Below, one piece after another: positions 17,495 through 26,305 of a stretch of DNA of 49,682 nt. A program made the translations under genes and the position numbers. The notes beneath the pieces were generated by a model. That model was not told the DNA's origin. It saw only the letters and a list, made by a program, of their open reading frames with translations, and did no database searches. Source of the stretch: Opitutia bacterium (GTDB taxonomy: Bacteria > Verrucomicrobiota > Verrucomicrobiia > Opitutales > UBA953); NCBI GenBank assembly GCA_947470855.1, contig CANIUQ010000011.1, positions 1-49,682 of the forward strand, read 5' to 3'. The stretch's first letter is position 1. The number at the start of each line of letters is the position of its first letter.

Positions 17495-18472
17495 ATGCCA
17501 ATCTACAAAAACGTTTTGGAAACTATTGGTCGCACTCCTCTTGTGCGTTTGAATAAGGTTACCGAGGGACTAAAGGCCGAAATTTTGGTCAAGCTCGAGT
17601 ATTTCAACCCTCTCTCCAGTGTTAAGGATCGAATTGGTCGTGCTATGGTTGAGGCCGCAGAGCGCGATGGCCTTCTCAAGCCAGGAGGAACCATTGTTGA
17701 GCCGACCTCGGGTAATACGGGTATTGCCTTGGCTTTCGTTGCCGCCGCACGTGGTTACAAATGTATTTTAACGATGCCCGAAACCATGTCGGTTGAACGT
17801 CGCGTTCTCCTTCGTATGTTGGGTGCGGAAATTGTTCTGACTCCTGGTGCTAAAGGTATGCGCGGAGCGATTGAACGTGCAACGCAGATTCGCGAAGAGT
17901 TAGGTAGCTCGGCTTACATGCCGATGCAGTTTGATAATCCTGCTAACCCTGAAGTACACCGTCGTACGACGGCCGAAGAAATTTGGGCTGATACGGAAGG
18001 TAAAGTGGACGCTATCGTGGCTGGTGTTGGCACGGGCGGAACCATCACTGGCGTTGCCTCGGTAATCAAAGGACGCAACTCCAAGTTCTTAGCGATTGCT
18101 GTTGAACCTTCGGCTAGCCCTGTGATTACCCAAACTCGCAGTGGTCAACCTGTGCAACCTGCACCTCACAAAATTCAAGGTATCGGTGCTGGTTTCGTAC
18201 CCAAGAATTGCGATATCTCGCTTCTTGATGAAGTGATTCAAGTTTCCAATGAAGATGCTTTTGCCACGGCACTCGATGTTTCGGCTCGTGAGGGTTTGGC
18301 GGTAGGTATTTCCTCTGGTGCTAATATTTTTGCAGCGATGCAATTAGCGAAGCGTCCTGAGTTTGCAGGTAAGCGTATCGTGACGATCGCTTGCAGCCCG
18401 AGTGAGCGCTACCTTTCTACTGCACTCGCGGAGAAGATTCGTGCTGAGGTCACAGCCTTGACCGTTTCGTAA
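17495..18472 (+). CDS. cysK: Cysteine synthase (O-acetylserine sulfhydrylase)
   Basis: It makes cysteine from O-acetylserine and sulfide with pyridoxal phosphate, the last step of the sulfate route encoded further along. The PLP Lys is in [14 protein letters not shown]. The substrate loop is [11 protein letters not shown], the phosphate-binding loop [10 protein letters not shown], and [13 protein letters not shown] is the conserved CysK/CysM block. At 325 residues the length is normal. The gene is monocistronic: an infA terminator lies upstream and a strong terminator follows 22 bases after the stop. No Shine-Dalgarno is visible. Confidence 0.96.
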   Translation: MPIYKNVLETIGRTPLVRLNKVTEGLKAEILVKLEYFNPLSSVKDRIGRAMVEAAERDGLLKPGGTIVEPTSGNTGIALAFVAAARGYKCILTMPETMSVERRVLLRMLGAEIVLTPGAKGMRGAIERATQIREELGSSAYMPMQFDNPANPEVHRRTTAEEIWADTEGKVDAIVAGVGTGGTITGVASVIKGRNSKFLAIAVEPSASPVITQTRSGQPVQPAPHKIQGIGAGFVPKNCDISLLDEVIQVSNEDAFATALDVSAREGLAVGISSGANIFAAMQLAKRPEFAGKRIVTIACSPSERYLSTALAEKIRAEVTALTVS

Positions 18473-18494
18473 GTTTTTTCGATTATTCCTTGTG

Positions 18495-18528
18495 AAAAGG
18501 CGGGTTCCAGAGGGAACCCGCCTTTTTT
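18495..18528 (+). terminator. Intrinsic terminator after cysK
   Basis: AAAAGGCGGGTTCC, an AGAG loop and GGAACCCGCCTTTT form a 14-bp perfect stem ending in T6. It isolates cysK from umuDC. Confidence 0.95.
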
Positions 18529-18547
18529 ATATCTCCATTTTAGAGGA

Positions 18548-18576
18548 TTGACCCTCGAAAATAAATGATGAACATT
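18548..18576 (+). promoter_or_regulatory. Candidate umuDC promoter
   Basis: TTGACC (18548-18553) and AACATT (18571-18576) are spaced by 17 bases. The -10 match is only partial. A start of transcription 7-8 bases downstream would fall on the umuD ATG at 18584, suggesting a leaderless message. The -10 region lies within the LexA-like operator. Confidence 0.5.
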
Positions 18577-18582
18577 TGTTCA
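18569..18582. promoter_or_regulatory. LexA-type SOS operator, GAAC-N4-GTTC
   Basis: TGAACATTTGTTCA contains the half-sites GAAC and GTTC separated by four bases, the same layout as the Bacillus-type LexA (DinR) box. Allowing the flanks, the inverted repeat extends to ATGAACA/TGTTCAT. It ends one base before the umuD start codon and covers the likely -10 region, so a bound repressor would block transcription of umuDC. LexA itself is not in the window. Confidence 0.78.
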
Positions 18583-18583
18583 T

Positions 18584-19015
18584 ATGTTAGATAAGAATGC
18601 GATTATCGACTATGCGCCCCGCCTCGCCTTGGCACTCCCTCTACTCGATAGCCGAGTGGCTGCTGGTTTCCCTTCTCCAGCGGATGATCACAGTGAAAGG
18701 AAAATCGATTTAAACGAACACCTGATCCGTCGCCCGCTTTCGACTTTCTTTTTACGCGTAGAAGGGGAATCGATGTCAGAAGCCGGCATTTTGCCAGGGG
18801 ACATGATTGCGGTTGATAAAGCTGCCTTACCTCGCGTGGGATCGGTTGTGGTGGCTGAAGTGAATGGTGAATTTACGGTTAAGCGACTCGATCAGACGAC
18901 TGAAGGTCAGTGGTGTTTACGCGCCGAAAGTCGACATTGGCCAAAGCACCCTTTTCTACAGGGTAATCAATTTCGTATTTGGGGCGTCGTAGTAGCAGTG
19001 GTTCGACGTTGTTAA
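18584..19015 (+). CDS. umuD: UmuD-type S24 self-cleaving SOS protein
   Basis: UmuD is processed after RecA activation to UmuD', which joins UmuC to form a translesion polymerase. The 143 residues have the cleavage site Ala27-Gly28 in [11 protein letters not shown]. Catalytic Ser63 is in GESM and Lys100 in FTVKRL, at the spacing seen in E. coli UmuD (60 and 97). No DNA-binding domain is present, which rules out LexA. The ATG directly follows the LexA-like box with no room for a Shine-Dalgarno. umuC starts 5 bases after its stop, so the pair is one transcript. Confidence 0.93.
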   Translation: MLDKNAIIDYAPRLALALPLLDSRVAAGFPSPADDHSERKIDLNEHLIRRPLSTFFLRVEGESMSEAGILPGDMIAVDKAALPRVGSVVVAEVNGEFTVKRLDQTTEGQWCLRAESRHWPKHPFLQGNQFRIWGVVVAVVRRC

Positions 19016-19020
19016 GCACT

Positions 19021-20325
19021 ATGCTCCGAGCCCTCGCCGATTGTAATAATTTTTATGCATCGTGTGAGCGTGTACTTAATCCGTCGCTCCAGGGTGTACC
19101 CATTGTCATTCTCTCAAATAACGATGGATGTATCGTGGCCCGTTCAGCCGAAGCCAAGGCTTTGGGTATTCCGATGGGAGCGCCTTTTTTCGAGGTTCGA
19201 CGAATTTGTGAAGCACAGGGAGTAAAAGTTTTTTCCTCTAATTTTTCTGTTTACGGTGAATTTTCGGAGCGAGTGATGGCGGTGTTGGCAGAGCACGCAC
19301 GTGATTTTGAACCTTATTCGATTGATGAAGCTTTCTTGGGGTTTCCTGATATGCCTGAGGCAGAAGCAAGAGCTTTGGGATTGCGCATCCGTGCTGATGT
19401 TTTGCAACGCACGGGTATCACCGTCTCGATTGGTATGGGGGCAACGAAAGTATTGTGTAAACTCGCGAACGAGCGTGCGAAGACAGATAAAAGCTCGGGC
19501 GGTTGTCTCGTTGTACCCTACTCGCCTGAAGGTCGAAAAGCCTTTCTTGCAGGGGTAGGAATTAAAGACGTCTGGGGAATTGGATCTGGCTTGGCTACGC
19601 GTTTTCGTGCTCACGGTATTTTATCTGCGAATGACTTAGCGAATGTTGATCCACCCTTTGTGCGTCGTCTGGCTGGCGTGGTCGGCGAACGCTTAGCCTT
19701 GGAGTTACGTGGCATACCTTGCCATGAAATGCAGGAAAATCCTGAGGCTCGAAAAAGCATTATGGTCTCACGCTCATTTGGCCGATCGATTACACATTTT
19801 GACGATCTAGCGGAAGCGGTGGCTACACATGCTGCTCGCGGTGCCGAAAAATTACGTGAGGATGGATTATTAGCTACATCCTTGGTCGTCTTTTTAAGAA
19901 CCAACAGGCATCGAGTTGATCAGGAGCAATATCAGGCGCAAGCCGAAGAAGTTAGAGAGTTTCCCACCGATGACGCACGCATCTGGTGTGCGAGTGCACG
20001 CCGTATTTTACAAAATATTTTTCGTGCCGGCTGTTTATATAAAAAATGTGGGATTCTTCTGCAGGGCCTTTCGTCTGCTTCTGCCGTTCAGACGACGCTG
20101 GCTGGAATGGACCAATCTCCTCCGCCAGAGCGGAGTCGTTTAATGCAAGCGGTTGATGCTTTGAACGCTCGCTTAGGTCGCGAAGTCGTGCGGCCAGGCA
20201 GCACGGGCTTGACGCGTCCATGGCGGGGTAAGTCAGATTTACAGTCGGGACTATCTTTGCATCGTCCCGATCAACTACCGAAAGTTAAAGACGGGCCTAA
20301 GCCTCGCCTGCGTTTCCATGAATAA
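19021..20325 (+). CDS. umuC: DNA polymerase V catalytic subunit UmuC (Y family)
   Basis: UmuC copies across damaged DNA during the SOS response. I start it at ATG 19021 ([18 protein letters not shown]), which matches the family N-terminus with the first catalytic Asp; the longer frame upstream lies within umuD. Further marks are the [13 protein letters not shown] block, the catalytic YSIDEAF, and [16 protein letters not shown] followed by GIGSG in the helix-hairpin region. The C-terminus holds the little-finger domain and the UmuC-specific tail. At 434 residues it is close to E. coli UmuC (422). Expression should follow the LexA-like box upstream of umuD. Confidence 0.95.
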   Translation: MLRALADCNNFYASCERVLNPSLQGVPIVILSNNDGCIVARSAEAKALGIPMGAPFFEVRRICEAQGVKVFSSNFSVYGEFSERVMAVLAEHARDFEPYSIDEAFLGFPDMPEAEARALGLRIRADVLQRTGITVSIGMGATKVLCKLANERAKTDKSSGGCLVVPYSPEGRKAFLAGVGIKDVWGIGSGLATRFRAHGILSANDLANVDPPFVRRLAGVVGERLALELRGIPCHEMQENPEARKSIMVSRSFGRSITHFDDLAEAVATHAARGAEKLREDGLLATSLVVFLRTNRHRVDQEQYQAQAEEVREFPTDDARIWCASARRILQNIFRAGCLYKKCGILLQGLSSASAVQTTLAGMDQSPPPERSRLMQAVDALNARLGREVVRPGSTGLTRPWRGKSDLQSGLSLHRPDQLPKVKDGPKPRLRFHE

Positions 20326-20336
20326 GGGGAGTCGGC

Positions 20337-20359
20337 AAATGGTGCGGTTACCATTTTTT
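20337..20359 (+). terminator. Weak intrinsic terminator after umuC
   Basis: AAATGGT and ACCATTT form a perfect 7-bp stem around a 6-base loop, followed by a short T run. It overlaps the stop codon and last codons of azoR on the opposite strand. The stem is AT-rich, so its strength is uncertain. Confidence 0.55.
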
Positions 20360-20953
20360 AGCGACTTCAAGGAGTTGAGCAGAGGCAGTGGTGATGGCTT
20401 TTTCACGCTCTTCGTCAGAGCTGTTTACACCTTCGGCATGGACAAAGGTAACATCGGTGATGCCGATGAAACCGAGAATGGTTCGTAAATAAGGTTCTTG
20501 GAAATCGTAGACAGTTCCCGCGACATAACCACCGCGTGAGGTGATAACCAAAGCCTTTTTCCCGTGCACGAGTGGAACAGGTCCTTGCTCTGTGATTTTA
20601 AAAGTTAAGTCGGCACGCACAATGTGATCAATCCATGCTTTGAGAGAGGCAGAAATTGTGAAATTGTGCATGGGGGAGGCAATCACGAGCGCATCGCAAT
20701 TTAAAACCTCTTGTGCGAGTTCATCGGATTGATGCAGGAGGCCTTTCATGGCTGGATCGTTGCGTTCAGCTTGTGCAAAAGCGGCCCCTGCCCAAGCATC
20801 GGAGATGAAAGGTGGAGGGTGGTGTCCCACATCATGATGAACCACTCGGAGGTCTCCGTTTTTAAGTCGTAATGATTTGACGAATCCCGAGCTAAGGCGA
20901 CGAGTAATCGAGCGCACCGTGCGAGGTGAAGCATCGATATGCAGTAACTTCAT
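20348..20953 (-). CDS. azoR: FMN-dependent NADH-azoreductase / quinone reductase
   Basis: AzoR enzymes are flavodoxin-fold, FMN-dependent two-electron reductases of quinones and azo compounds in the cytoplasm. The 201 residues start MKLLHIDASPRTVRSITRRLS, the phosphate-binding loop of the family. The FMN-ring segment SPMHNFTISASLKAWIDH and the SRGGYVAG loop are conserved. It ends against the convergent umuC. A promoter candidate lies directly upstream, suggesting a separate transcript from the cys operon 87 nt away. The true substrate is unknown. Confidence 0.92.
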   Translation of the reverse strand: MKLLHIDASPRTVRSITRRLSSGFVKSLRLKNGDLRVVHHDVGHHPPPFISDAWAGAAFAQAERNDPAMKGLLHQSDELAQEVLNCDALVIASPMHNFTISASLKAWIDHIVRADLTFKITEQGPVPLVHGKKALVITSRGGYVAGTVYDFQEPYLRTILGFIGITDVTFVHAEGVNSSDEEREKAITTASAQLLEVAKKW

Positions 20954-20959
20954 CGCCTA

Positions 20960-20989
20960 ATACAATGGACGAATCAGAGACTGAGTCAA
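20960..20989 (-). promoter_or_regulatory. Candidate azoR promoter
   Basis: On the minus strand TTGACT (20984-20989) and TTGTAT (20960-20965) are spaced by 18 bases. The -10 element ends 6 bases before the ATG at 20953, so transcription would start at or next to the start codon. This is a second candidate for a leaderless message. Confidence 0.42.
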
Positions 20990-21039
20990 TGCGAGCAGGG
21001 TTTATTCTGCACTCATGGACGATAACGTCAGAAATAGCC

Positions 21040-22938
21040 TTAAACTTCCCAGTCTTCTGCTTTTGATTCTTGAATCTTATCTAAAGCATCGAGCACGAGT
21101 TTAACCGCTTCGTCGGTAGAGAGTTTGTCGGTTCGGATGTGTACTTCGGGTGATTCAGGTGCCTCATAGGGTGAGGTGATGCCGGTAAATTCTGCAATTT
21201 CACCTCGACGTGCTTTAGCGTAAAGGCCTTTGACGTCGCGCGATTCACAAATTTCTAAGGGAGCATCAACGAATACCTCGATGAAAGGATGGTTGGCTAA
21301 TGCGGCACGCGCCTTAGCACGATCGGCAGCCAGCGGAGCAATCAGTGTGACTAAAGTGATTTTGCCAGCATTCGCAAAAAGACCAGCAACGGCTGAAGCA
21401 CGGCGAACGCTTTCGGCACGATCCGCTGCGGAAAATCCTAAGTCGCGATTAAGAGCGGTACGTAAATCATCGCCATCAACGCGAACAACTTGTCGACCCG
21501 CATCAAAAAGTCGTCGCTCAACATTTTCAGCAATGGTGGATTTTCCAGAACCAGAAAGACCCGTAAACCAAATCACGGCAGGAGCATGACCAGCTCGGGC
21601 TGCACGTTCGGCTGAAGTGACTTTACCTTCCCGAGTGGTTTTTTCGGTGCGTGCTTCGAGAATAATACCTCCACCATTAATTCGGCCAGCATCTTCAACG
21701 GCGAATCGACCAGTGATGGCACATTCGTGATGTAAATCAAAGGCGATAGGTCGAGCGGCACGGATGGTGACTTCGCAAATTGAATCGCGCGGCACGCTCG
21801 TGGCTTGAATGGATTCCAAGGTGGCCGCATCCGTAATTTTTTCTACTTTAGCGACAACGGCCTCAACATTTTGCGTTAATAAACGCAGGCGGTAAGTTTT
21901 GTTGGTTTGAAGAGGTTCTTTACCGAGCCAGAAGATGCGGGCACGGAACTCACGTCCAACGCGTGGTTGATTGTGAATATGAGAAACGACTTGACCGCGT
22001 TCTGCGAAAATTTGTTCGGTCAGAGTGAAATTGGCGGAATCGCCTGTTCCTGCGACTTCTCGGGATGGACCAGGCCAGTCTTCGAAGGTACGAACAGTGC
22101 TGCGTCGACCCCCTGGTTGAAAAATCAGTTCTTCACCAGGTCGAATAGCACCTGCTTCAACGCGTCCAGCGATAATGCGACGGTGGTCAAAGCGATAGAT
22201 GTCAGAGATGGGTAAACGCAGAGGTAGGCCTGTTAAATCATCTTCGTGACGGAAGTTGTCTAAAGCCTCTGCCACCGTCGGACCTTTCCACCACGACATC
22301 GGCTGAGATCGGTTGACGATATTCTCGCCGTGTTTTGCGGCGATCGGAATAAAATCAACCGCGGTAAGACCAAGAGATTTTAGGAAAGCGGTATACTCGG
22401 TCTTAATTTTTTCGTAAGTGGCTTGGTCGTATTTTACCAAGTCCATTTTATTGACTAAAACAACCAGTTGTTTGACTCCTAAAAGTGAAAGGAGAAATGC
22501 GTGGCGTCGTGATTGATCCATCACGCCTTCGCTGGCATCAATGAGCAAGAGGGCAGCCGAGGCACTGGCAGCACCCGTGACCATGTTTTTGAGGAATTCC
22601 TTGTGACCTGGAGCATCGATGATGGCGTAGGCACGTTTTTGAGTGCGGAAGAAAATACGCGTGGTATCGATGGTGATGTTTTGCTCCTGTTCTTCGAGGA
22701 GAGCATCGAGCAAGAACGCATATTCAAAGTCCATGCCTTCGGCGGCACAGTTGCGACGAACCTGTTCGATTTTTCCATTAGGCAGTGAGTCGGTATCGTG
22801 TAAAAGTCGTCCAACGAAAGTTGATTTACCGTGGTCGACGTGGCCAACCACAACGACATGCATTTTGCGCAAGTCTTCGATATCGGTTGAACCAGACTTG
22901 GAGGTTTGCGGAGAAAGGTTAGCAGAAGGAGCAGACAT
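21040..22938 (-). CDS. cysNC: Sulfate adenylyltransferase GTPase subunit fused to APS kinase
   Basis: The CysN part (about residues 25-440) is the GTPase that drives ATP sulfurylase with CysD. It shows P-loop [21 protein letters not shown] and NKMDLVKY. The CysC part (about 450-632) is adenylylsulfate kinase with P-loop [11 protein letters not shown] and the [15 protein letters not shown] block, followed by [22 protein letters not shown]. The fusion is the NodQ/CysNC architecture and its length is normal for it. It is the last gene of the cysI-cysH-cysD-cysNC operon, 18 nt after cysD. It activates sulfate to APS and can make PAPS. Confidence 0.97.
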   Translation of the reverse strand: MSAPSANLSPQTSKSGSTDIEDLRKMHVVVVGHVDHGKSTFVGRLLHDTDSLPNGKIEQVRRNCAAEGMDFEYAFLLDALLEEQEQNITIDTTRIFFRTQKRAYAIIDAPGHKEFLKNMVTGAASASAALLLIDASEGVMDQSRRHAFLLSLLGVKQLVVLVNKMDLVKYDQATYEKIKTEYTAFLKSLGLTAVDFIPIAAKHGENIVNRSQPMSWWKGPTVAEALDNFRHEDDLTGLPLRLPISDIYRFDHRRIIAGRVEAGAIRPGEELIFQPGGRRSTVRTFEDWPGPSREVAGTGDSANFTLTEQIFAERGQVVSHIHNQPRVGREFRARIFWLGKEPLQTNKTYRLRLLTQNVEAVVAKVEKITDAATLESIQATSVPRDSICEVTIRAARPIAFDLHHECAITGRFAVEDAGRINGGGIILEARTEKTTREGKVTSAERAARAGHAPAVIWFTGLSGSGKSTIAENVERRLFDAGRQVVRVDGDDLRTALNRDLGFSAADRAESVRRASAVAGLFANAGKITLVTLIAPLAADRAKARAALANHPFIEVFVDAPLEICESRDVKGLYAKARRGEIAEFTGITSPYEAPESPEVHIRTDKLSTDEAVKLVLDALDKIQESKAEDWEV

Positions 22939-22956
22939 AGAAAGTGGGATTAAAGA

Positions 22957-23778
22957 TTACATGAAACCCTTGGCGCGCAGTGCTTGCATGGCATTGCGAC
23001 CGACGTGATCTTGAGCACGACCTGCTCGCTCGCTTACGCGAGTTTGCTTTAGCTCTTCAATAATTTCATCGATGTTGCTGGCTGGGCTATCGACGGGGTG
23101 GGTGATGGGATGGCAGCCTAGAGAACGGAAACGTTTTCCATTTCGCGCAAAGTAGAGGGTTGGGTTAGGAATATTTTCGCGACGAATGTATTCCCAGATG
23201 TCGAGTTCAGTCCATTCAAGGAGTGGTTGAACGCGAACGTGTCCACCTTCGGGAGCGGTGGAGGCGAATTGTCCCCAGAATTCGGGTGGTTGATCTTTAT
23301 AATCCCAGACACCTTCCGCCGAGCGAGGAGAGAACCAACGTTCTTTTGCGCGAGTGGGGTCTTCGTCGCGGCGAATGCCCGTGACCAAAGCATCCCATTT
23401 AAACTCATCAATCGCTGCTTTGAGTGGAACGGTTTTTAACTCGTGAGTTACGGTCACGGGGTCATGGGTTGCATAACCAATGCCTCGACGAATAGCGTCT
23501 TCGTTAACACGGACAATCAAATCGATGCCGTGAATCGCTTTGGCCTTTTCCCGGAATTCGTACATTTCAGGAAATTCGTAGGTCGTATCGATGTGTAGGA
23601 GAGGAAAAGGAATTTTACCGCAGAAAGCTTTGCGGGCTAACCAGATGAGGACGTTGGAATCTTTACCCATCGACCAAGGCATGCAAACCGAGCGAAAGTT
23701 AGCAAAGGCTTCGCGGAAAATGTGAATGGACGTCTGCTCTAGGCGCGTCAGGTGATCATTTTGAGCGTTTCGTGACAT
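22957..23778 (-). CDS. cysD: Sulfate adenylyltransferase subunit 2
   Basis: CysD forms APS from ATP and sulfate with CysN. The 273 residues carry the PP-loop PWSMGKDSNVLIWLARKAF. Other conserved blocks are FPLLHIDTTYEFPEMYEFR, TGIRRDEDPTRAKERWFSPR, PLLEWTELDIWEYI and the C-terminal RSLGCHPITHPV. It lies 2 nt after cysH and 18 nt before cysNC. E. coli CysD is 302 residues; the shorter length is common in other phyla. Confidence 0.97.
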   Translation of the reverse strand: MSRNAQNDHLTRLEQTSIHIFREAFANFRSVCMPWSMGKDSNVLIWLARKAFCGKIPFPLLHIDTTYEFPEMYEFREKAKAIHGIDLIVRVNEDAIRRGIGYATHDPVTVTHELKTVPLKAAIDEFKWDALVTGIRRDEDPTRAKERWFSPRSAEGVWDYKDQPPEFWGQFASTAPEGGHVRVQPLLEWTELDIWEYIRRENIPNPTLYFARNGKRFRSLGCHPITHPVDSPASNIDEIIEELKQTRVSERAGRAQDHVGRNAMQALRAKGFM

Positions 23779-23780
23779 AA

Positions 23781-24494
23781 TTAAATTTTTCGATTTTTAG
23801 TGTGAATGCCGCATTCTTTTTTCTCGAATCCCGGCCAGCGCCCACCGCGTTCGTCACCGCCTTGGGTGGGTTGCGTGCAGGGCCAGCAGCCAATCGAGCG
23901 ATAGCCACGGTCATGTAATGGGTTGTAGGGAAGATGATGGTCTTTGAGGTATTGCCAGACTTGGTCGCGACTCCATTCCACGAGCGGATTGAGTTTCCAG
24001 ACGTCGGAATTATCGGGGCGAGCCGCTAAACTCAACAAAGGGGTCGAGGCACGTTCCGCACTTTGGTCACGGCGCATACCAGTAATCCAAAGATCGAGTT
24101 CGAATAATTTTTGACCTAAGGGATTAACTTTGCGGAGTTCGCAGCATTTCTCAGGGTCTCTTTTCCAAAGCTCTGGTCCGTGTGTGGCGGCCTGTTGTTC
24201 AACGCTTTGTGCAGGATGTACTTCTTCAATCTTAATGCCTAAATGTTCTTCGAGTTTCTTTTTAAGTTCGAGAGTTTCAGGGAAGAGAAGCCCAGTGTTG
24301 AGCGTGAATGCCGGAATCGGCAATTGTGCTGTTTTGGCTAAGTGAAGAATGGCGATGCCAGCGGGCTGGAAACTGGTACCAATTCCTGCTCGATTTCCAA
24401 ATGTCTCATAAGCCCAGCGCAGACGATCAGCCGGAGTGAAAAATGCTAACTTTTCCTCGAGAGCAAAAATCTGACTGGGATCGAGTTCGGCCAT
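23781..24494 (-). CDS. cysH: Adenylylsulfate (APS) reductase, CysH family
   Basis: CysH reduces activated sulfate to sulfite with thioredoxin or glutaredoxin. I start it at ATG 24494 (MAELDPSQ), 11 nt after cysI, rather than the overlapping TTG at 24533. The 237 residues have the catalytic Cys in KECGIHTK at the C-terminus. Two cysteine pairs, CCELRKVNPL and CWPCTQP, are the [4Fe-4S] ligands of the APS-using type; PAPS reductases such as the E. coli enzyme lack them. APS is therefore the likely substrate, even though the operon also encodes an APS kinase. Confidence 0.95.
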   Translation of the reverse strand: MAELDPSQIFALEEKLAFFTPADRLRWAYETFGNRAGIGTSFQPAGIAILHLAKTAQLPIPAFTLNTGLLFPETLELKKKLEEHLGIKIEEVHPAQSVEQQAATHGPELWKRDPEKCCELRKVNPLGQKLFELDLWITGMRRDQSAERASTPLLSLAARPDNSDVWKLNPLVEWSRDQVWQYLKDHHLPYNPLHDRGYRSIGCWPCTQPTQGGDERGGRWPGFEKKECGIHTKNRKI

Positions 24495-24505
24495 GCCTTG
24501 ACTGT

Positions 24506-26248
24506 TTATGCAGGGGTGGAAGGGGCAGGCCAAATAGTAGCTTCATTAGCCCAATCACCAAAAGCCTGACCTGCTTTACGTTCTTTTGCGTATTGCTTAA
24601 AGAGTTCGCCAATGGCGACAGGTAATTCGTCTGCTAAAACGGATTCACGCCAAGTGCGAGCTAGGCGTGTACCTTCGCGATTTCCACCCAGCATGAGGTT
24701 GTATTTTCCAGGAGCCTTACCAACGAAACCAATTTCGGCATTATAAGGACGTGCGCAGCCGTTGGGGCATCCGGTCATACGGACGACCAATTCTTCATGA
24801 GCAATGCCAGCAGCCGCTTGTGCTGCCTCAATTTTTGCTAAAAGAGCAGGGAAGACGCGTTCCGATTCTGCGAGAGCTAATCCACAAGTCGGAAGAGCAG
24901 GGCAAGCCATTCCACGACCCTTAACTAAGCCTGGATTGAAGACAATGGAGCAACCTTGAGCGTGGAGGATTTTTTCGATCGCTTCCTTATCGCTTTCTTT
25001 GATGTCCGAAAGGATTAAATTTTGTGTCGCAGTGAGTCGGAAAGTGGGGCCAAACTTTTGGGCAATTTCACGAAGAGCGGTTTTGAGTTTGTAATCTCCC
25101 GCATCTTTGATGCGCCCCGTTTCCACGAACAATCCCAAGAACCAAAGTCCATCAGCCTGTTTGAACCAGCCAAAGGCATCGCCTTGTCCTTTGAAGAGGA
25201 AAGGTTTTGCAAGGGGAAGTGGAGCACCGAGACGTTTTCCGAGTTCTGCACGGAACCACTCAACCCCTTTTTCTTGTAAGACGTATTTGATGCGAGCGTG
25301 TTTACGATCGGTTCGGTCACCCCAGTCGCGGTGGATGGCGACAACCGCCGAGCCCACAGCGATTACTTGATCACGCGTGAGGAATCCAATGACATCAGCC
25401 AAACGAGGGTAGGTTAGTTTGTTGCCGTGAGAGGTGCCGAGTCCTCCGCCCACGAGCAAGTTGTAGCCGAGTAATTTACCGTTTTCGATGACGGCAACAA
25501 AGCCCATGTCATTCGTAAAGATATCCGTGTCATTATTGGGCGGAATTGCGAAGCCAGTTTTAAACTTTCGTGGTAAATAAGTTTTTCCGTAGAGCGGATC
25601 CACGGGTGCACCCGATTCATCTGATTCGGCTGGTGGTGGAAGGTAAGGATTCGCTTGGTCAATCGACGCGCGTGCTTTCGCAATTTTTTCATCTAAACCT
25701 AAATCGAGTTGCACCCCGTCAACCCAGATTGAGTGATAGGCTGTGGTGCGTGGAAGAAGGGCGCGTGTTAAAGCAAAGGCATCTTCATCAACGGCTACGC
25801 CAATAGCATCAACGGGAGGATTTGAAGGTGCAGTGACGTTTCGGTTAACATCGCCGCAGGTTGCGATAGTCGAACTTAAAGCCTCGTTGATGGATTTGAT
25901 CAGTGGTCCAATTCCTTTTTGTAAAACACCGTGAAACTGAAAAGTTTGACGGGAGGTAATTCGTAGCGTCCCGTTTGCAAAGAGACTCGAAAGCTCGTCG
26001 TACACTAAATACTGTCCTGCAGGAACAATACCTCCAGTTTGACGGGTGCGCACCATGACTGAATACTCTTTGCCTGTTTTGCGCTTATCGCGGTCGTCTT
26101 GCTGGTAGATTCCGTGGAACTTGATGAATTGCTCATCGTCCCCGCTAAAGCGGTCAAGCGAGGGGTCGGCTAGCGTAGCCCTAATATTGCCAGATAAATC
26201 TGGTTTTTCAGCTTTTAGGAATTCGTTTTTGGTTAAGGGCTTTTCCAT
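24506..26248 (-). CDS. cysI: Sulfite reductase hemoprotein (siroheme, 4Fe-4S)
   Basis: It reduces sulfite to sulfide with six electrons. I start it at ATG 26248 (MEKPLTKNEFLKAEKPDLSG), because the frame upstream runs into the divergent cobA promoter. The 580 residues have the substrate block RITSRQTFQFHGV and the [4Fe-4S]-siroheme ligands: Cys449 and Cys455 in ACPALPTCGLA, Cys494 and Cys498 in GCPNGCARP. No CysJ flavoprotein gene is visible, so the electron donor may be ferredoxin or a distant CysJ. It is the first gene of the sulfate operon and is preceded by a palindromic operator candidate. Confidence 0.96.
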   Translation of the reverse strand: MEKPLTKNEFLKAEKPDLSGNIRATLADPSLDRFSGDDEQFIKFHGIYQQDDRDKRKTGKEYSVMVRTRQTGGIVPAGQYLVYDELSSLFANGTLRITSRQTFQFHGVLQKGIGPLIKSINEALSSTIATCGDVNRNVTAPSNPPVDAIGVAVDEDAFALTRALLPRTTAYHSIWVDGVQLDLGLDEKIAKARASIDQANPYLPPPAESDESGAPVDPLYGKTYLPRKFKTGFAIPPNNDTDIFTNDMGFVAVIENGKLLGYNLLVGGGLGTSHGNKLTYPRLADVIGFLTRDQVIAVGSAVVAIHRDWGDRTDRKHARIKYVLQEKGVEWFRAELGKRLGAPLPLAKPFLFKGQGDAFGWFKQADGLWFLGLFVETGRIKDAGDYKLKTALREIAQKFGPTFRLTATQNLILSDIKESDKEAIEKILHAQGCSIVFNPGLVKGRGMACPALPTCGLALAESERVFPALLAKIEAAQAAAGIAHEELVVRMTGCPNGCARPYNAEIGFVGKAPGKYNLMLGGNREGTRLARTWRESVLADELPVAIGELFKQYAKERKAGQAFGDWANEATIWPAPSTPA

Positions 26249-26266
26249 AAATATAATCTTGATAAA

Positions 26267-26295
26267 ATTAGTAATGATTAAATCATTAGGGTCAA
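26267..26295 (-). promoter_or_regulatory. Candidate cysI operon promoter
   Basis: On the minus strand TTGACC (26290-26295) is a good -35 element. ACTAAT (26267-26272) matches the -10 consensus at four of six positions, with a 17-base spacer. The spacer is occupied by a perfect palindrome. The predicted message would have a leader of about a dozen bases before the ATG at 26248. Confidence 0.5.
26272..26288. promoter_or_regulatory. Palindromic operator candidate between cysI and cobA
   Basis: TAATGATTAAATCATTA is a perfect inverted repeat of 8-base arms around a central A. It lies in the 57-bp gap between divergent cysI and cobA, within the spacer of the likely cysI promoter and about 17 bases upstream of the cobA start codon. 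This is the position expected for a repressor that controls sulfate assimilation and siroheme synthesis together. The regulator is not encoded in the window. Confidence 0.65.
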
Positions 26296-26305
26296 GTTGA
26301 AGTAA

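Noticed and set aside
18979-19020. Longer umuC start at 18979
   Set aside because: It would place 14 extra residues inside umuD; the family begins at [11 protein letters not shown].
20954-21039. Possible tRNA or small RNA between azoR and cysNC
   Set aside because: No cloverleaf arms or CCA-like end could be drawn; only a promoter candidate is visible.
24495-24533. TTG start for cysH overlapping cysI
   Set aside because: The ATG at 24494 gives the family-like N-terminus and a normal 11-nt spacing.
22939-24533. SAM or other riboswitch before the sulfate genes
   Set aside because: The intergenic gaps are 2-57 nt, too short for a known cysteine- or methionine-linked riboswitch.
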